Below the pieces are notes generated by a model. The model did no database searches, had not been told where the DNA came from, and saw only the letters and a program-made list of their open reading frames with translations. A DNA stretch of 64,000 nucleotides from an uncultured Lachnospiraceae bacterium (GTDB lineage Bacteria; Bacillota; Clostridia; Lachnospirales; Lachnospiraceae). Where the stretch lies: assembly GCA_910586725.1 (NCBI GenBank), contig CAJUJL010000002.1, positions 62,001 through 126,000 on the forward strand, written 5' to 3'. This document shows, piece after piece, positions 25,201 through 32,164 of this stretch (the stretch's first letter is position 1; every line of letters starts with the position of its first letter). The position numbers and the translations under genes are program-made.

Positions 25201-27330
25201 TATCAAGATTATATCTTTGACGCCGCTGAAGTGGAACATATTCAAGAAGAGCTTCGCCATATTTATGTAGAGCCGGAAATAGATCCTTCTTTGCTTGAGC
25301 AGAAGGCGGAAATTTCAGAGGATCGTAAAACTCTGACGGTAAAAGTGACCTTCCTTTCCAGAGACATGAAGGCTCCAGGCATTACCTACACTTCTCCAAT
25401 CCCGGGAGGAACGCCGAAACGGCAGCCGATTTCCAACGATGAAAACGCGCATTATACGATGGGAAATTCTATATGGAGCATTGTTGACGGCCCGGTGCTG
25501 GGAGAAAACGCCACATTTGAAAAAATCACAGAAACGAATAAATACCAGGTGCGTACTGTGCTGAAGACAAAGGGGGATTATCTGTTTGACAACAGTGCGG
25601 AATTTATTGAAGAAGCAAAGAGAAATATTATTACGCAGCGGTATGGAAATGTAGACGCCAGAACAGATATTTCAGTCAAAGAAGACGGAAGCGAGATGAC
25701 AATTACCGTTACCTATGAAACTCCGATTTATACGGTAACATTTGATACAAATGGCGCGGACAGCAGAAATGAAGAAATGCAGTCTGTTTCTGATGGAAAT
25801 ACGCCAAATAAGCCGGGTGATCCGTCAAAAGACAAATACAGTTTTGTATGCTGGTATGAAGACGGAGACGAGTCTGTGACGCCATATGATTTTACAAAGC
25901 CGGTTACGGCCAATGTCAGCTTAATTGCGAAGTGGGCAAGAGAATTGACGGTTACATTTGACAGTCAGGTTCCGGGAATGCCTGAGAACAGCATTACCGT
26001 TTTGGAAGGCGATAAGGTTCCAGCCCCGGAAGAGCCGGAGAATGGTTCCAAAGAATTTTTGGGATGGTATTTAAAAGACGGAGATAATTATACGGCGTAT
26101 GACTTTGACGCGCCTCTGACAGAAGACATTACGCTGTATGCATATTGGATTGACGAGAACGATACGAGAGAATTCACAATAACGTATATGGACGGAAGTC
26201 AAAAAATAAAAGAAGAGCAGGTGAGAGTTGGCGCAACGCTTACACCGCCTGAATTGGAAGCAAAGGATGGTTATACGTTTGCAGGATGGTATATGGATGA
26301 GGAATTTCTTCATGAATTTAAAGCAGGTATGCGCATCGTGTCAGATACGACGCTTCATGCGAAATGGAATCATGCGCCGATAACGGCGACAGGCATTGCA
26401 ATTGATCCGGAATCTGTGACGCTGGAAGTCGGTGGAACGCAGAAGCTTACGGCAATCGTGACTCCTGATAATGCAACAGATGCAGACGTGGTATGGAGTT
26501 CAGAAGATGAGAGCCTTGTATCGGTTGATGATAAGGGTAATGTGACGGCACATGCAGTTGGAGACGTGAATATCACGGCGGCGCTGACGTCAAATTCCGA
26601 AATCAGCGCACAGGCGCTTGTAAAAGCAGTCCCTGCAGGCACAGTCAAGAATAAGTATACGGTTACTTTTGACAGCAAAGGCGGATCTGCTGTGCCAAGC
26701 CAGACGGTAGAAGAAGGTTCTGTTGTGAAAGCTCCGGCAAATCCAACAAAGAGCGGTTATATATTTAAAGGCTGGCATACAGATGAAAATGTAACCAGGG
26801 CGTATAATTTTGATGCGCCGGTCAATGCTGATTTTACGCTGTATGCGAAATGGGAACCGGTGCAGGGAATGCAGGATCCCGGTTTGCAGACGCAGGTCAA
26901 AGTGGGAGACATAAAAGTGATTGGATCTGTTTCCTATAAAGTGACGGATGTGACAAAGAATACCGTAGCAGTCAAAAGCGTAAAAAATAAGAAATTGAAG
27001 AAAATCAATGTGCCAAATACGATTGAGATTGACAAAAAAATATATACCGTTACGGAAATTTCCAACAATGCATTTAAGAATTGTGCACAGGCAACACAGG
27101 TTACGATTGGAAAGAATGTTAAGAAAATTGGCGCCAGAGCTTTTTTTGGCTGTAAAAAATTAAGAAAAGTTATTTTTAAAGGAACTTCGGTTAAGAAAAT
27201 CGGCAAGAAAGCATTCAAAGGCACACATAAAAAGATGGTTGTTAAAGTTCCCAAAAAGTTCAGGAAAAACAAAGCGTTTAAGAAAAAACTGACATCGGCG
27301 GGCATGAGTAAGAAGGTTAAAATAAAATAA
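22270..27330 (+). CDS. Giant secreted multidomain surface protein (LamG-like, discoidin, Big, InlB and BspA-type repeats)
   Basis: 1686 residues from ATG 22270 (GGAAAGGAG at 22253-22261 ahead); the extension to 22216 lacks a signal peptide start. Signal peptide of about 24 residues (MKLRKVVSG..VPAMA). Then: LamG/concanavalin-like domain (about 92-260), F5/8 type C discoidin-like domain (about 368-517, WAVDGDENTMWHS), Big_2-like domain (567-652), second LamG-like domain (720-896), beta-rich modules (900-1150), three InlB-type repeats ending in AKW/YW (1154-1224, 1226-1294, 1301-1367), Big_2 (1373-1457), a fourth InlB repeat (1463-1527), and a lysine-rich BspA-type leucine-rich repeat (1544-1686). 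There is no LPXTG signal. The two LamG units plus their following strands look like an internal duplication. Likely an adhesin or glycan-binding surface protein; ligand unknown. Confidence 0.85.
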   Translation: MKLRKVVSGILACAMILSSVPAMAEGDAGTAQSGPRISYTVPREGSFPVPAKVTVGAERYSAFEDKAKNPVQMSRVEGSGEPVVENCDGAWGFNGQIMSGENDDKFDVSGNDPMIISFRLYLKRMGTEDQGHVILAKGDRQYSLELMSYGLRFHSILPGGTWRNYTMSNCFTKGLNQWYNIVLVKDGKTGIRIYVDDIAGEVLGYRSLAHYDAPFSIGTQIEEGTARRPFTSEYGYVADLKFFNGAAMEEDKGAEFDEAVDLSAWDEMPDDGKAPLYELLETVEPTADFSFKPYKETTVWSESASPQAPEAPTAAGERVEVFQCGTAYTATTTLTVRDGDPFQFTEAMGSAVEEEFQSYSYYNKIPSSRLTGVADSEKGVNDDGLASWAVDGDENTMWHSNYGPNATNLVDFDSPTEKNNTYTITLDEPEEIARFVYVPKQKAGGSDNGIIKRLNLYGSASDDGDFELINQTPITWTMNREKKEENFEPRKIKRLRIEVLDAHSNDADKDYISAAEFYLYQRIDVLAPKAVAEVSEDGKKMTVQASYLASDVPCTHAITDSVSIGNLINMEIGNTRLLTPSVLMDDGSLLSEHKGLSTSVTYEFTSDNTAVASVDEKGLVTAVAEGKANITVKTTLPGQNDVVKTVAVEVFPEGSMVLHPEMKYKKPVADEYPEIAEVWLNTEKDDKHPTVITDLATGNAHWETLDPDQITVEKKEGLIGFNGQYRSSGTTNQFNVTGNNPLVVLFKLWVDKLPTGGDGDTERAIATKGEQFSFTIKKDSEVSEGAYLCLRALGTSNDQSPLASYDIPAEWTGKWHDIVIVFDGKGRQNSMGFFVDGEFVPNKTNYAGTIGSSDYRDGTMTTALRPFMICGKADESDTVFTKENGFLAGFKFFDVRTVAPEIVEKINLSQLGNRNGAAIIKYLLDAKDRTAHVTATPYKMQTTWSVAGETEKLDGTTRFEAQKMRSKGYTATTVLTTYQDYIFDAAEVEHIQEELRHIYVEPEIDPSLLEQKAEISEDRKTLTVKVTFLSRDMKAPGITYTSPIPGGTPKRQPISNDENAHYTMGNSIWSIVDGPVLGENATFEKITETNKYQVRTVLKTKGDYLFDNSAEFIEEAKRNIITQRYGNVDARTDISVKEDGSEMTITVTYETPIYTVTFDTNGADSRNEEMQSVSDGNTPNKPGDPSKDKYSFVCWYEDGDESVTPYDFTKPVTANVSLIAKWARELTVTFDSQVPGMPENSITVLEGDKVPAPEEPENGSKEFLGWYLKDGDNYTAYDFDAPLTEDITLYAYWIDENDTREFTITYMDGSQKIKEEQVRVGATLTPPELEAKDGYTFAGWYMDEEFLHEFKAGMRIVSDTTLHAKWNHAPITATGIAIDPESVTLEVGGTQKLTAIVTPDNATDADVVWSSEDESLVSVDDKGNVTAHAVGDVNITAALTSNSEISAQALVKAVPAGTVKNKYTVTFDSKGGSAVPSQTVEEGSVVKAPANPTKSGYIFKGWHTDENVTRAYNFDAPVNADFTLYAKWEPVQGMQDPGLQTQVKVGDIKVIGSVSYKVTDVTKNTVAVKSVKNKKLKKINVPNTIEIDKKIYTVTEISNNAFKNCAQATQVTIGKNVKKIGARAFFGCKKLRKVIFKGTSVKKIGKKAFKGTHKKMVVKVPKKFRKNKAFKKKLTSAGMSKKVKIK
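22543..25206 (+). repeat. Diverged internal duplication in the giant secreted protein
   Basis: Two protein-level copies: 22543-23290 and 24427-25206. Each runs from GFNGQ through a LamG-like domain (WYNIVLVKDGK / WHDIVIVFDGK, then GYVADLKFFN / GFLAGFKFFD) to TPYK- or KPYK-x-TT-W and a final YTATT-x-LT. The copies flank a discoidin-like and a Big_2-like domain. Nucleotide similarity is low, so the duplication is old. Confidence 0.7.
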
Positions 27331-27336
27331 AGCAGT

Positions 27337-27342
27337 TATAAT
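27337..27342 (+). promoter_or_regulatory. Candidate -10 element between the two secreted-protein genes
   Basis: TATAAT 26 bases before the second secreted-protein start; the expected -35 site reads AGGTTA, so support is weak. Confidence 0.25.
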
Positions 27343-27367
27343 CAAAAAGATGAAAGGAAGGGTTTCG

Positions 27368-28651
27368 ATGAAGAAGAAAATTTCTTTATTAGCTTTGGCA
27401 GTTGTTATGTTTTGCTGCGCACAGACAGTTTCGGCAGCAGGTTTGGCGGATTCAGCTAAGAATTTTGGAGAATCGAAAGGGATATACAGTGTGACAATTG
27501 CCTTCAATGGGAATGGAGGAACTGGCGCGATGCAGAATCTGGCAGTAAGCTCCAATGCGGCTGTTAATCTTGCTCCAAATGCGTTTACGAGGCCGGACTG
27601 CACATTTACCGGCTGGAACACACAGGCGGATGGAAAAGGGACTGCTTTTGCAGACCAGGCGTCCGTTGCTTCACTGGCGGCGCCGGCAAGTCATGGAAAG
27701 ACCATCACGTTATACGCTCAGTGGAAGATAAATGCGCCAGCGGTTAAGAAGCTCGCGTCATCGAAGCCTGGCATATTAAGGGTGACTTTTACGCAAAATG
27801 GTCAGGCAGACGGTTATGAAATTCAGTATGCGACAAATAAAAATTTTAGCAAAGCACAGACTGTCAAAACAGACAAAGGCGTTGCCAAACAGGACATTAC
27901 GGATCTGATACCGGGCAAGAATTACTTTGTGCGTCTGCGCAGTTATAACGGCGCGTCGAAAAGCTATGGCGACTGGGGCGCCTATAAAAAGAAAAAAGTA
28001 AAAAAAGGCTGGACGATTGTCAATGCCAAATCAGACGCGGCAATCGAAGCGGATATTACTTTGACCGGTTCCGGCACGGGCTATCATGCAAAACTTGTGC
28101 TTGCTACCGAGGCATCCGCAGTGTCTTACGGGATTCAATATGACAAATGCGCTGTTGCGCCTTATACGGGAAAAGCAATGGCTCTGATTGAAAATGTGGC
28201 TTCCAATGCCGCGGGCGGTCAGCAGTACACCAGGCCAGGCAATAAATCTTTAAAACTTGGCAAGACATACCACATGATGATGACAATGAACAAAAAGGGC
28301 AAAGGTTCCGTATATCTGGATTATAAGAAAATAGGCAGTTTTTCTAATCCAACGCTTGCAAAACAGGCAAAACAGGGATTGGCTTTGCGGATTGAAGCCT
28401 CGGCAAGGTTAAACGGGGATAAGGTAAAAGCCGTCTTCAAAAATATTAAATTAAAGAGCGGTAAAAAATACGATCCGGACAGAAAATGGGGTATCACCGA
28501 ACATAGAACAAATAAGACATTAAGAGGCAAAAGCTCAAATGGATCCCATACGGGAGTATTTACGCTTTACGGAAAGATTTCAGGACTTCCGGCGGGCGGC
28601 GACTGGGATAATTGCTATAACATAGTGTCTGAAGTGGTCGATTTTAATTAA
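27368..28651 (+). CDS. Secreted protein with InlB-type repeat, Fn3-like domain and unrecognised C-terminal domain
   Basis: 427 residues from ATG 27368 (GAAAGGAAGGG upstream); MKKKISLLALAVVMFCCAQTVSA is a clear signal peptide of about 23 residues. An InlB/Flg_new repeat (about 39-119, VTIAFNGNGGTG to YAQWK), a fibronectin type III-like domain (about 125-208, GYEIQYATNKNF and YFVRLRSYN), then a basic linker and a 210-residue C-terminal domain (215-427) rich in beta strands that I do not recognise; HAKLVLATEA and KKGKGSVYLDYKKIGSFSNP recall LamG-like sandwiches. No cell-wall anchor. It follows the giant gene by 37 bases and shares its repeat type, so the two are probably expressed together and may act at the same surface. 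Confidence 0.8.
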   Translation: MKKKISLLALAVVMFCCAQTVSAAGLADSAKNFGESKGIYSVTIAFNGNGGTGAMQNLAVSSNAAVNLAPNAFTRPDCTFTGWNTQADGKGTAFADQASVASLAAPASHGKTITLYAQWKINAPAVKKLASSKPGILRVTFTQNGQADGYEIQYATNKNFSKAQTVKTDKGVAKQDITDLIPGKNYFVRLRSYNGASKSYGDWGAYKKKKVKKGWTIVNAKSDAAIEADITLTGSGTGYHAKLVLATEASAVSYGIQYDKCAVAPYTGKAMALIENVASNAAGGQQYTRPGNKSLKLGKTYHMMMTMNKKGKGSVYLDYKKIGSFSNPTLAKQAKQGLALRIEASARLNGDKVKAVFKNIKLKSGKKYDPDRKWGITEHRTNKTLRGKSSNGSHTGVFTLYGKISGLPAGGDWDNCYNIVSEVVDFN

Positions 28652-28734
28652 ATAATGCAATAGACGAGAGGCTGCTAAAAGGGCTTCCTCATGCCGTCGC
28701 AAAATAAACCATGCATGTAAAAAGGTGGAAAGGC

Positions 28735-28762
28735 ACGAACAACATGGACTTTTCATAGGATA
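28735..28762 (+). promoter_or_regulatory. Candidate sigma-K-type promoter of the sigK-like gene
   Basis: AC (28735-28736), 17 bases, CATAGGATA (28754-28762), which matches the sigma-K consensus AC-N16/17-CATAnnnTA exactly. It lies 27 bases before the start codon. Autoregulation of sigK is known in Bacillus. No sigma-A promoter is visible here. Confidence 0.4.
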
Positions 28763-28789
28763 TATCAAGTAAGTTTTTGAGGTGTTATC

Positions 28790-29407
28790 TTGAAAACTTT
28801 TTTATCCCCTCTCAATGCAACGGAAGAAAAGGAATATTTAAGGCGACAAAAAGAGGGAGACCAGGAGGCAAAAAAGGTGTTGATTGAGAGAAATATGCGT
28901 CTGGTGGCGCATATCTCCAAAAAATACCAGAATTCGGAAGAGGAAATGGAGGATTTGATTTCCATCGGGACTATAGGGCTGATCAAAGCAGTATCCACAT
29001 TTCAGGAAGACCATGGCAGCAAACTGGCTACTTATGCGGCAAGATGTATCGAGAATGAGCTGCTTATGTACTTCCGCTCCAAGAAAAAATCCTCAAAGGA
29101 AGTCTCTTTATATGAACCAATCGGCACAGACAAAGAAGGAAATCAGATTCAGCTGATGGACATTGTGGAAGTTGACGAAAAAGATGTAGTGGAACAGTTG
29201 GAATTAAAACGTCAAATCGTAAGGCTGTATGAGCTGATTCCGGATGTGCTGGACGAAAGAGAAAAGGAAATTTTACAGATGCGGTACGGATTAAGGAACA
29301 AAAATCCCGTAACGCAGCGGGAAATTGCACAGAAAATGAATATTTCCAGATCGTATGTTTCCAGAATAGAAAAAAGGGCGCTGGAAAAATTAAAAAATAA
29401 TTTCTAA
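28790..29407 (+). CDS. sigK: Sporulation-type RNA polymerase sigma factor, SigK-like
   Basis: 205 residues, TTG start at 28790 with GAGGTG at 28779-28784; homologues begin with the same K-T-F-x-x-P-L pattern, and the next Met is well inside the protein. Sigma-70 group with region 2 (NMRLVAHISKKY, DLISIGTIGLIKAV, YAARCIENELLMYFR), and region 4 with the HTH REIAQKMNISRSYVSRIEKRALEKL. Sigma-E and sigma-K are close relatives; the short N-terminus without a membrane anchor favours SigK. Not interrupted by a skin-type element. It implies a spore-forming lineage, although no other spore gene is in the window. It is followed by a strong terminator. Confidence 0.82.
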   Translation: MKTFLSPLNATEEKEYLRRQKEGDQEAKKVLIERNMRLVAHISKKYQNSEEEMEDLISIGTIGLIKAVSTFQEDHGSKLATYAARCIENELLMYFRSKKKSSKEVSLYEPIGTDKEGNQIQLMDIVEVDEKDVVEQLELKRQIVRLYELIPDVLDEREKEILQMRYGLRNKNPVTQREIAQKMNISRSYVSRIEKRALEKLKNNF

Positions 29408-29416
29408 TCCTGTTTC

Positions 29417-29455
29417 AAAAAGACAGAATCCGTGTTATACTGATTCTGTCTTTTT
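29417..29455 (+). terminator. Intrinsic terminator of sigK
   Basis: Perfect 14-bp stem (29417-29430 with 29442-29455) and 11-base loop; the A-run and T-run ends make it potentially bidirectional. Confidence 0.9.
29433..29441 (+). promoter_or_regulatory. Extended -10 promoter candidate in the terminator loop
   Basis: TGTTATACT (TGnTATACT type) lies in the loop of the sigK terminator, with TTTCAA 17 bp upstream of the hexamer. It could start yifB transcription about 65 bases before that gene. Confidence 0.35.
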
Positions 29456-29513
29456 ATCTGTGGCGATTCTGCCGCGTAATCCCCAACGTATTATTTTCAG
29501 GGAGTGATTAAAA

Positions 29514-31046
29514 GTGTATAGTATGGTAACGACCGCCATTGCGCGCGGTCTTGAAAGCGTGTATGTTCAGGTGGAGGCAGATGTCAGCGACGGTATGCCT
29601 GTGTTTGAAATGGTAGGATTTTTGTCTTCGGAGGTCAAAGAAGCCCGGGAGAGAGTGCGTACGGCGCTGCACAGCTGCGGGTTTAAAATACCGGTAAAAA
29701 GGATTACGGTCAATCTTTCGCCCGCAGATGTCAGAAAGTCTGGTTCCGGATTTGATCTGCCCATTGCGGTTGCGGTATTAGCGGCATTGGGAGAGGTGGA
29801 CGGAAAATTTTTGGAGGGCTCTTTGGTTGTGGGAGAAATCAGCCTGAATGGAAAAGTACAGCCCATACATGGCATTTTGCCGGTTGTGGCAAAGGCAAAA
29901 GAAAGCGGCATAAAAAGATGCATCATTCCTTATTGCAATCAGGCGGAAGCAAAACTGATTTCCGGAATTGAAATCTGGGCAGTGGAGGACTTGAGAGAGC
30001 TGACCGCGTATTTAAGAGGAAAGCCCTATGTCGAAAAAGAACCCGTTTCAGAAAATAAAGCGGGGCAAAACAAACCGGAACCTGATTTTTGCGAAATTAA
30101 CGGACAAAACTCTGTCAAAAGAGCCTGTGAAGTAGCGGTTGCGGGAATGCATAATTTCCTGATGATCGGGCCTCCGGGCAGCGGGAAAACAATGCTTGCA
30201 AAAAGAATACCCGGCATTTTGCCGCCGATGACAGAGCAAGAGCAGATGGAAGTGTCTGAAATATACAGTATCAGCGGTATGTTTCCGCAGGATGGCGCAT
30301 TTATCAATCAAAGGCCGTTTCGAAATCCGCACCATACGATAAGTCCAAACGGACTTTCCGGAGGCGGGATGGTTCCAAAGCCCGGGGAAATCAGTCTGGC
30401 ACACAACGGGGTTTTATTTCTGGACGAGCTGCCCGAATACAAGAAATCCACATTGGAAATCCTGCGGCAGCCAATGGAAGATAAGCAGATTACCCTGGTC
30501 CGCCAGGCGGGAACCTACCGGTATCCTTCTGATTTTATGCTGGTAGCCGCAATGAATCCCTGCAAATGTGGATTTTACCCGGATCGCAGCCGATGTGTGT
30601 GCAGAGAGGCGGACGTTGCGCGTTATCTGGGCAGAGTCAGCAAACCTCTGCTGGATCGAATTGATATTTGCGTAGAGACGCCGCTTTTGTGTTATGAGGA
30701 ACTGACGGACGGGTGTAAAAAAAGCCAAAATGAAACGTCGGAGACAATACGAAACAGAGTTATGGCGGCCATGGAGCGGCAGAGACGCCGCTTTCGGCAG
30801 AAAGAAATTTCCCATAACAGCCAGATCCCTTCGAAAGACATTGAAACCTATTGCAGACTGCGTGAGGAACAGAATCAGTATATGAAGGAGATCTATCAGA
30901 AGATGGAGCTGTCGGCAAGAGGTTACTATAAAATATTGAAAACGGCGAGAACAATTGCGGATCTGGATGACTCGGAAGAAATTTTGCTGAATCATTTGAA
31001 TGAAGCCGTATGTTACAGAATGCAGGATAAGAAATATTGGGAGTGA
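29514..31046 (+). CDS. comM: YifB/ComM-family magnesium chelatase-like AAA+ ATPase
   Basis: 510 residues, GTG start at 29514 with GGAGTG at 29501-29506. Order: ChlI-type N-terminal domain (about 20-145), AAA+ module with Walker A GPPGSGKTM near 221, Walker B FLDELPEY near 303, zinc-like CKCGFYPDRSRCVC cluster near 345, and the C-terminal Mg-chelatase domain. ComM of gamma-proteobacteria is a helicase for branch migration in natural transformation. It precedes dprA by 3 bases, and that pairing supports a role in DNA uptake or recombination. Confidence 0.93.
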   Translation: MYSMVTTAIARGLESVYVQVEADVSDGMPVFEMVGFLSSEVKEARERVRTALHSCGFKIPVKRITVNLSPADVRKSGSGFDLPIAVAVLAALGEVDGKFLEGSLVVGEISLNGKVQPIHGILPVVAKAKESGIKRCIIPYCNQAEAKLISGIEIWAVEDLRELTAYLRGKPYVEKEPVSENKAGQNKPEPDFCEINGQNSVKRACEVAVAGMHNFLMIGPPGSGKTMLAKRIPGILPPMTEQEQMEVSEIYSISGMFPQDGAFINQRPFRNPHHTISPNGLSGGGMVPKPGEISLAHNGVLFLDELPEYKKSTLEILRQPMEDKQITLVRQAGTYRYPSDFMLVAAMNPCKCGFYPDRSRCVCREADVARYLGRVSKPLLDRIDICVETPLLCYEELTDGCKKSQNETSETIRNRVMAAMERQRRRFRQKEISHNSQIPSKDIETYCRLREEQNQYMKEIYQKMELSARGYYKILKTARTIADLDDSEEILLNHLNEAVCYRMQDKKYWE

Positions 31047-31049
31047 GCG

Positions 31050-32138
31050 ATGGAAGATAAACGAAAATATCAGTATTGGATGAAATGCATACCGGGAATC
31101 GGGAATAAAAAACTCAGAAAATTAGTAGAATATTGTGGCAGCGCACAGGAAGTGTATGGGCTGGGCGAACAGGAGCTTAAAAATGTGGAAGGACTCCGGC
31201 CATGTGACGTTCGGGCAATTCTTGAAAGCAGAGAGCGTTTTGACCCGGAAAAGGAAGCGCGTGTTTTGGAGGAAACGGGGGTTTCCATGATAACGCTGGA
31301 AGAAGAGGAATTTCCGGAGAGGCTAAGGCATCTGGCCGATTGTCCGTATGCGCTTTTTTACAAAGGAGATCTTCCAAAAGAGGAGGAAAAGACGGCTGCG
31401 ATCGTAGGAGCGCGCATGTGTTCTTCTTATGGCAGGGCGGCAGCCCTTGATCTTGGAGAAAAACTGGCGGCATGCAACGTAAGCGTTGTCAGCGGCATGG
31501 CGTTTGGGATCGATTCTTTTGGGCATTGGGGAGCCCTTAGAGGAGGAGGGAAAACATATGCGGTCCTGGGGTGCGGCGCCGATGTCTGTTATCCGGGGGG
31601 AGGACGGGAACTATATGAGCAAATATGGAAAAACGGAGGAATATTGTCCGAATATCCCCCGCATACCAGACCGGCGGCAGCCCAGTTTCCTGCGCGAAAC
31701 CGCTTAATCAGCGCGCTGTCGGATGTCGTAATTGTCGTGGAAGCCAGGAAAAAAAGCGGTTCCCTGATTACGGCGGATTTTGCGCTGGAGCAGGGAAAAG
31801 ATATTTACGCGGTTCCAGGCAGAATGGATGATGTACAAAGCGCGGGATGCAATGAGCTGATACGCCAGGGGAGCGGCATTATCACTTCCTGTGAAAGTCT
31901 TCTTGAGGAACTTGGCCTTGCAGCGGACAAAAGCGAAGGAAAAGAGAATTTCATAAAAAATTTACTTGAAAAAGAAGAGGCGTTGGTGTATAGTTGCTTT
32001 GATTTACAACCAAAGAATATGGAAGAATTGTTAAAGGAAGTAAAAATCCCGGCTGCAGCAATGGCCGATCTTCTGGTAAGGCTGCAGACAAAGGGATTAA
32101 TAGAAGAATATTTCAAGAATCATTATCGTAAAAAGTAA
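31050..32138 (+). CDS. dprA: DNA processing protein DprA
   Basis: 362 residues. DprA binds incoming single-stranded DNA and loads RecA. N-terminal helix-hairpin-helix (CIPGIGNKKLRKLV near 10), Rossmann-like core with GARMCSSYGR near 116 and SGMAFGIDSFGHWGAL near 147, then NRLISALSDVVIVVEARKKSGSLITADFALEQG, and a C-terminal winged-helix region (about 300-358). Normal length. It overlaps nothing and is coupled to yifB. dprA-topA order is conserved in Firmicutes. Confidence 0.95.
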   Translation: MEDKRKYQYWMKCIPGIGNKKLRKLVEYCGSAQEVYGLGEQELKNVEGLRPCDVRAILESRERFDPEKEARVLEETGVSMITLEEEEFPERLRHLADCPYALFYKGDLPKEEEKTAAIVGARMCSSYGRAAALDLGEKLAACNVSVVSGMAFGIDSFGHWGALRGGGKTYAVLGCGADVCYPGGGRELYEQIWKNGGILSEYPPHTRPAAAQFPARNRLISALSDVVIVVEARKKSGSLITADFALEQGKDIYAVPGRMDDVQSAGCNELIRQGSGIITSCESLLEELGLAADKSEGKENFIKNLLEKEEALVYSCFDLQPKNMEELLKEVKIPAAAMADLLVRLQTKGLIEEYFKNHYRKK

Positions 32139-32164
32139 AACAAGCATAAAAGGAGTCTTAAGTT

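Noticed and set aside
28652..28789. Terminator for the second secreted-protein gene
   Set aside because: GAGG/CCTC pairing near 28664-28690 has internal mismatches and no T-run; not enough for a terminator call.
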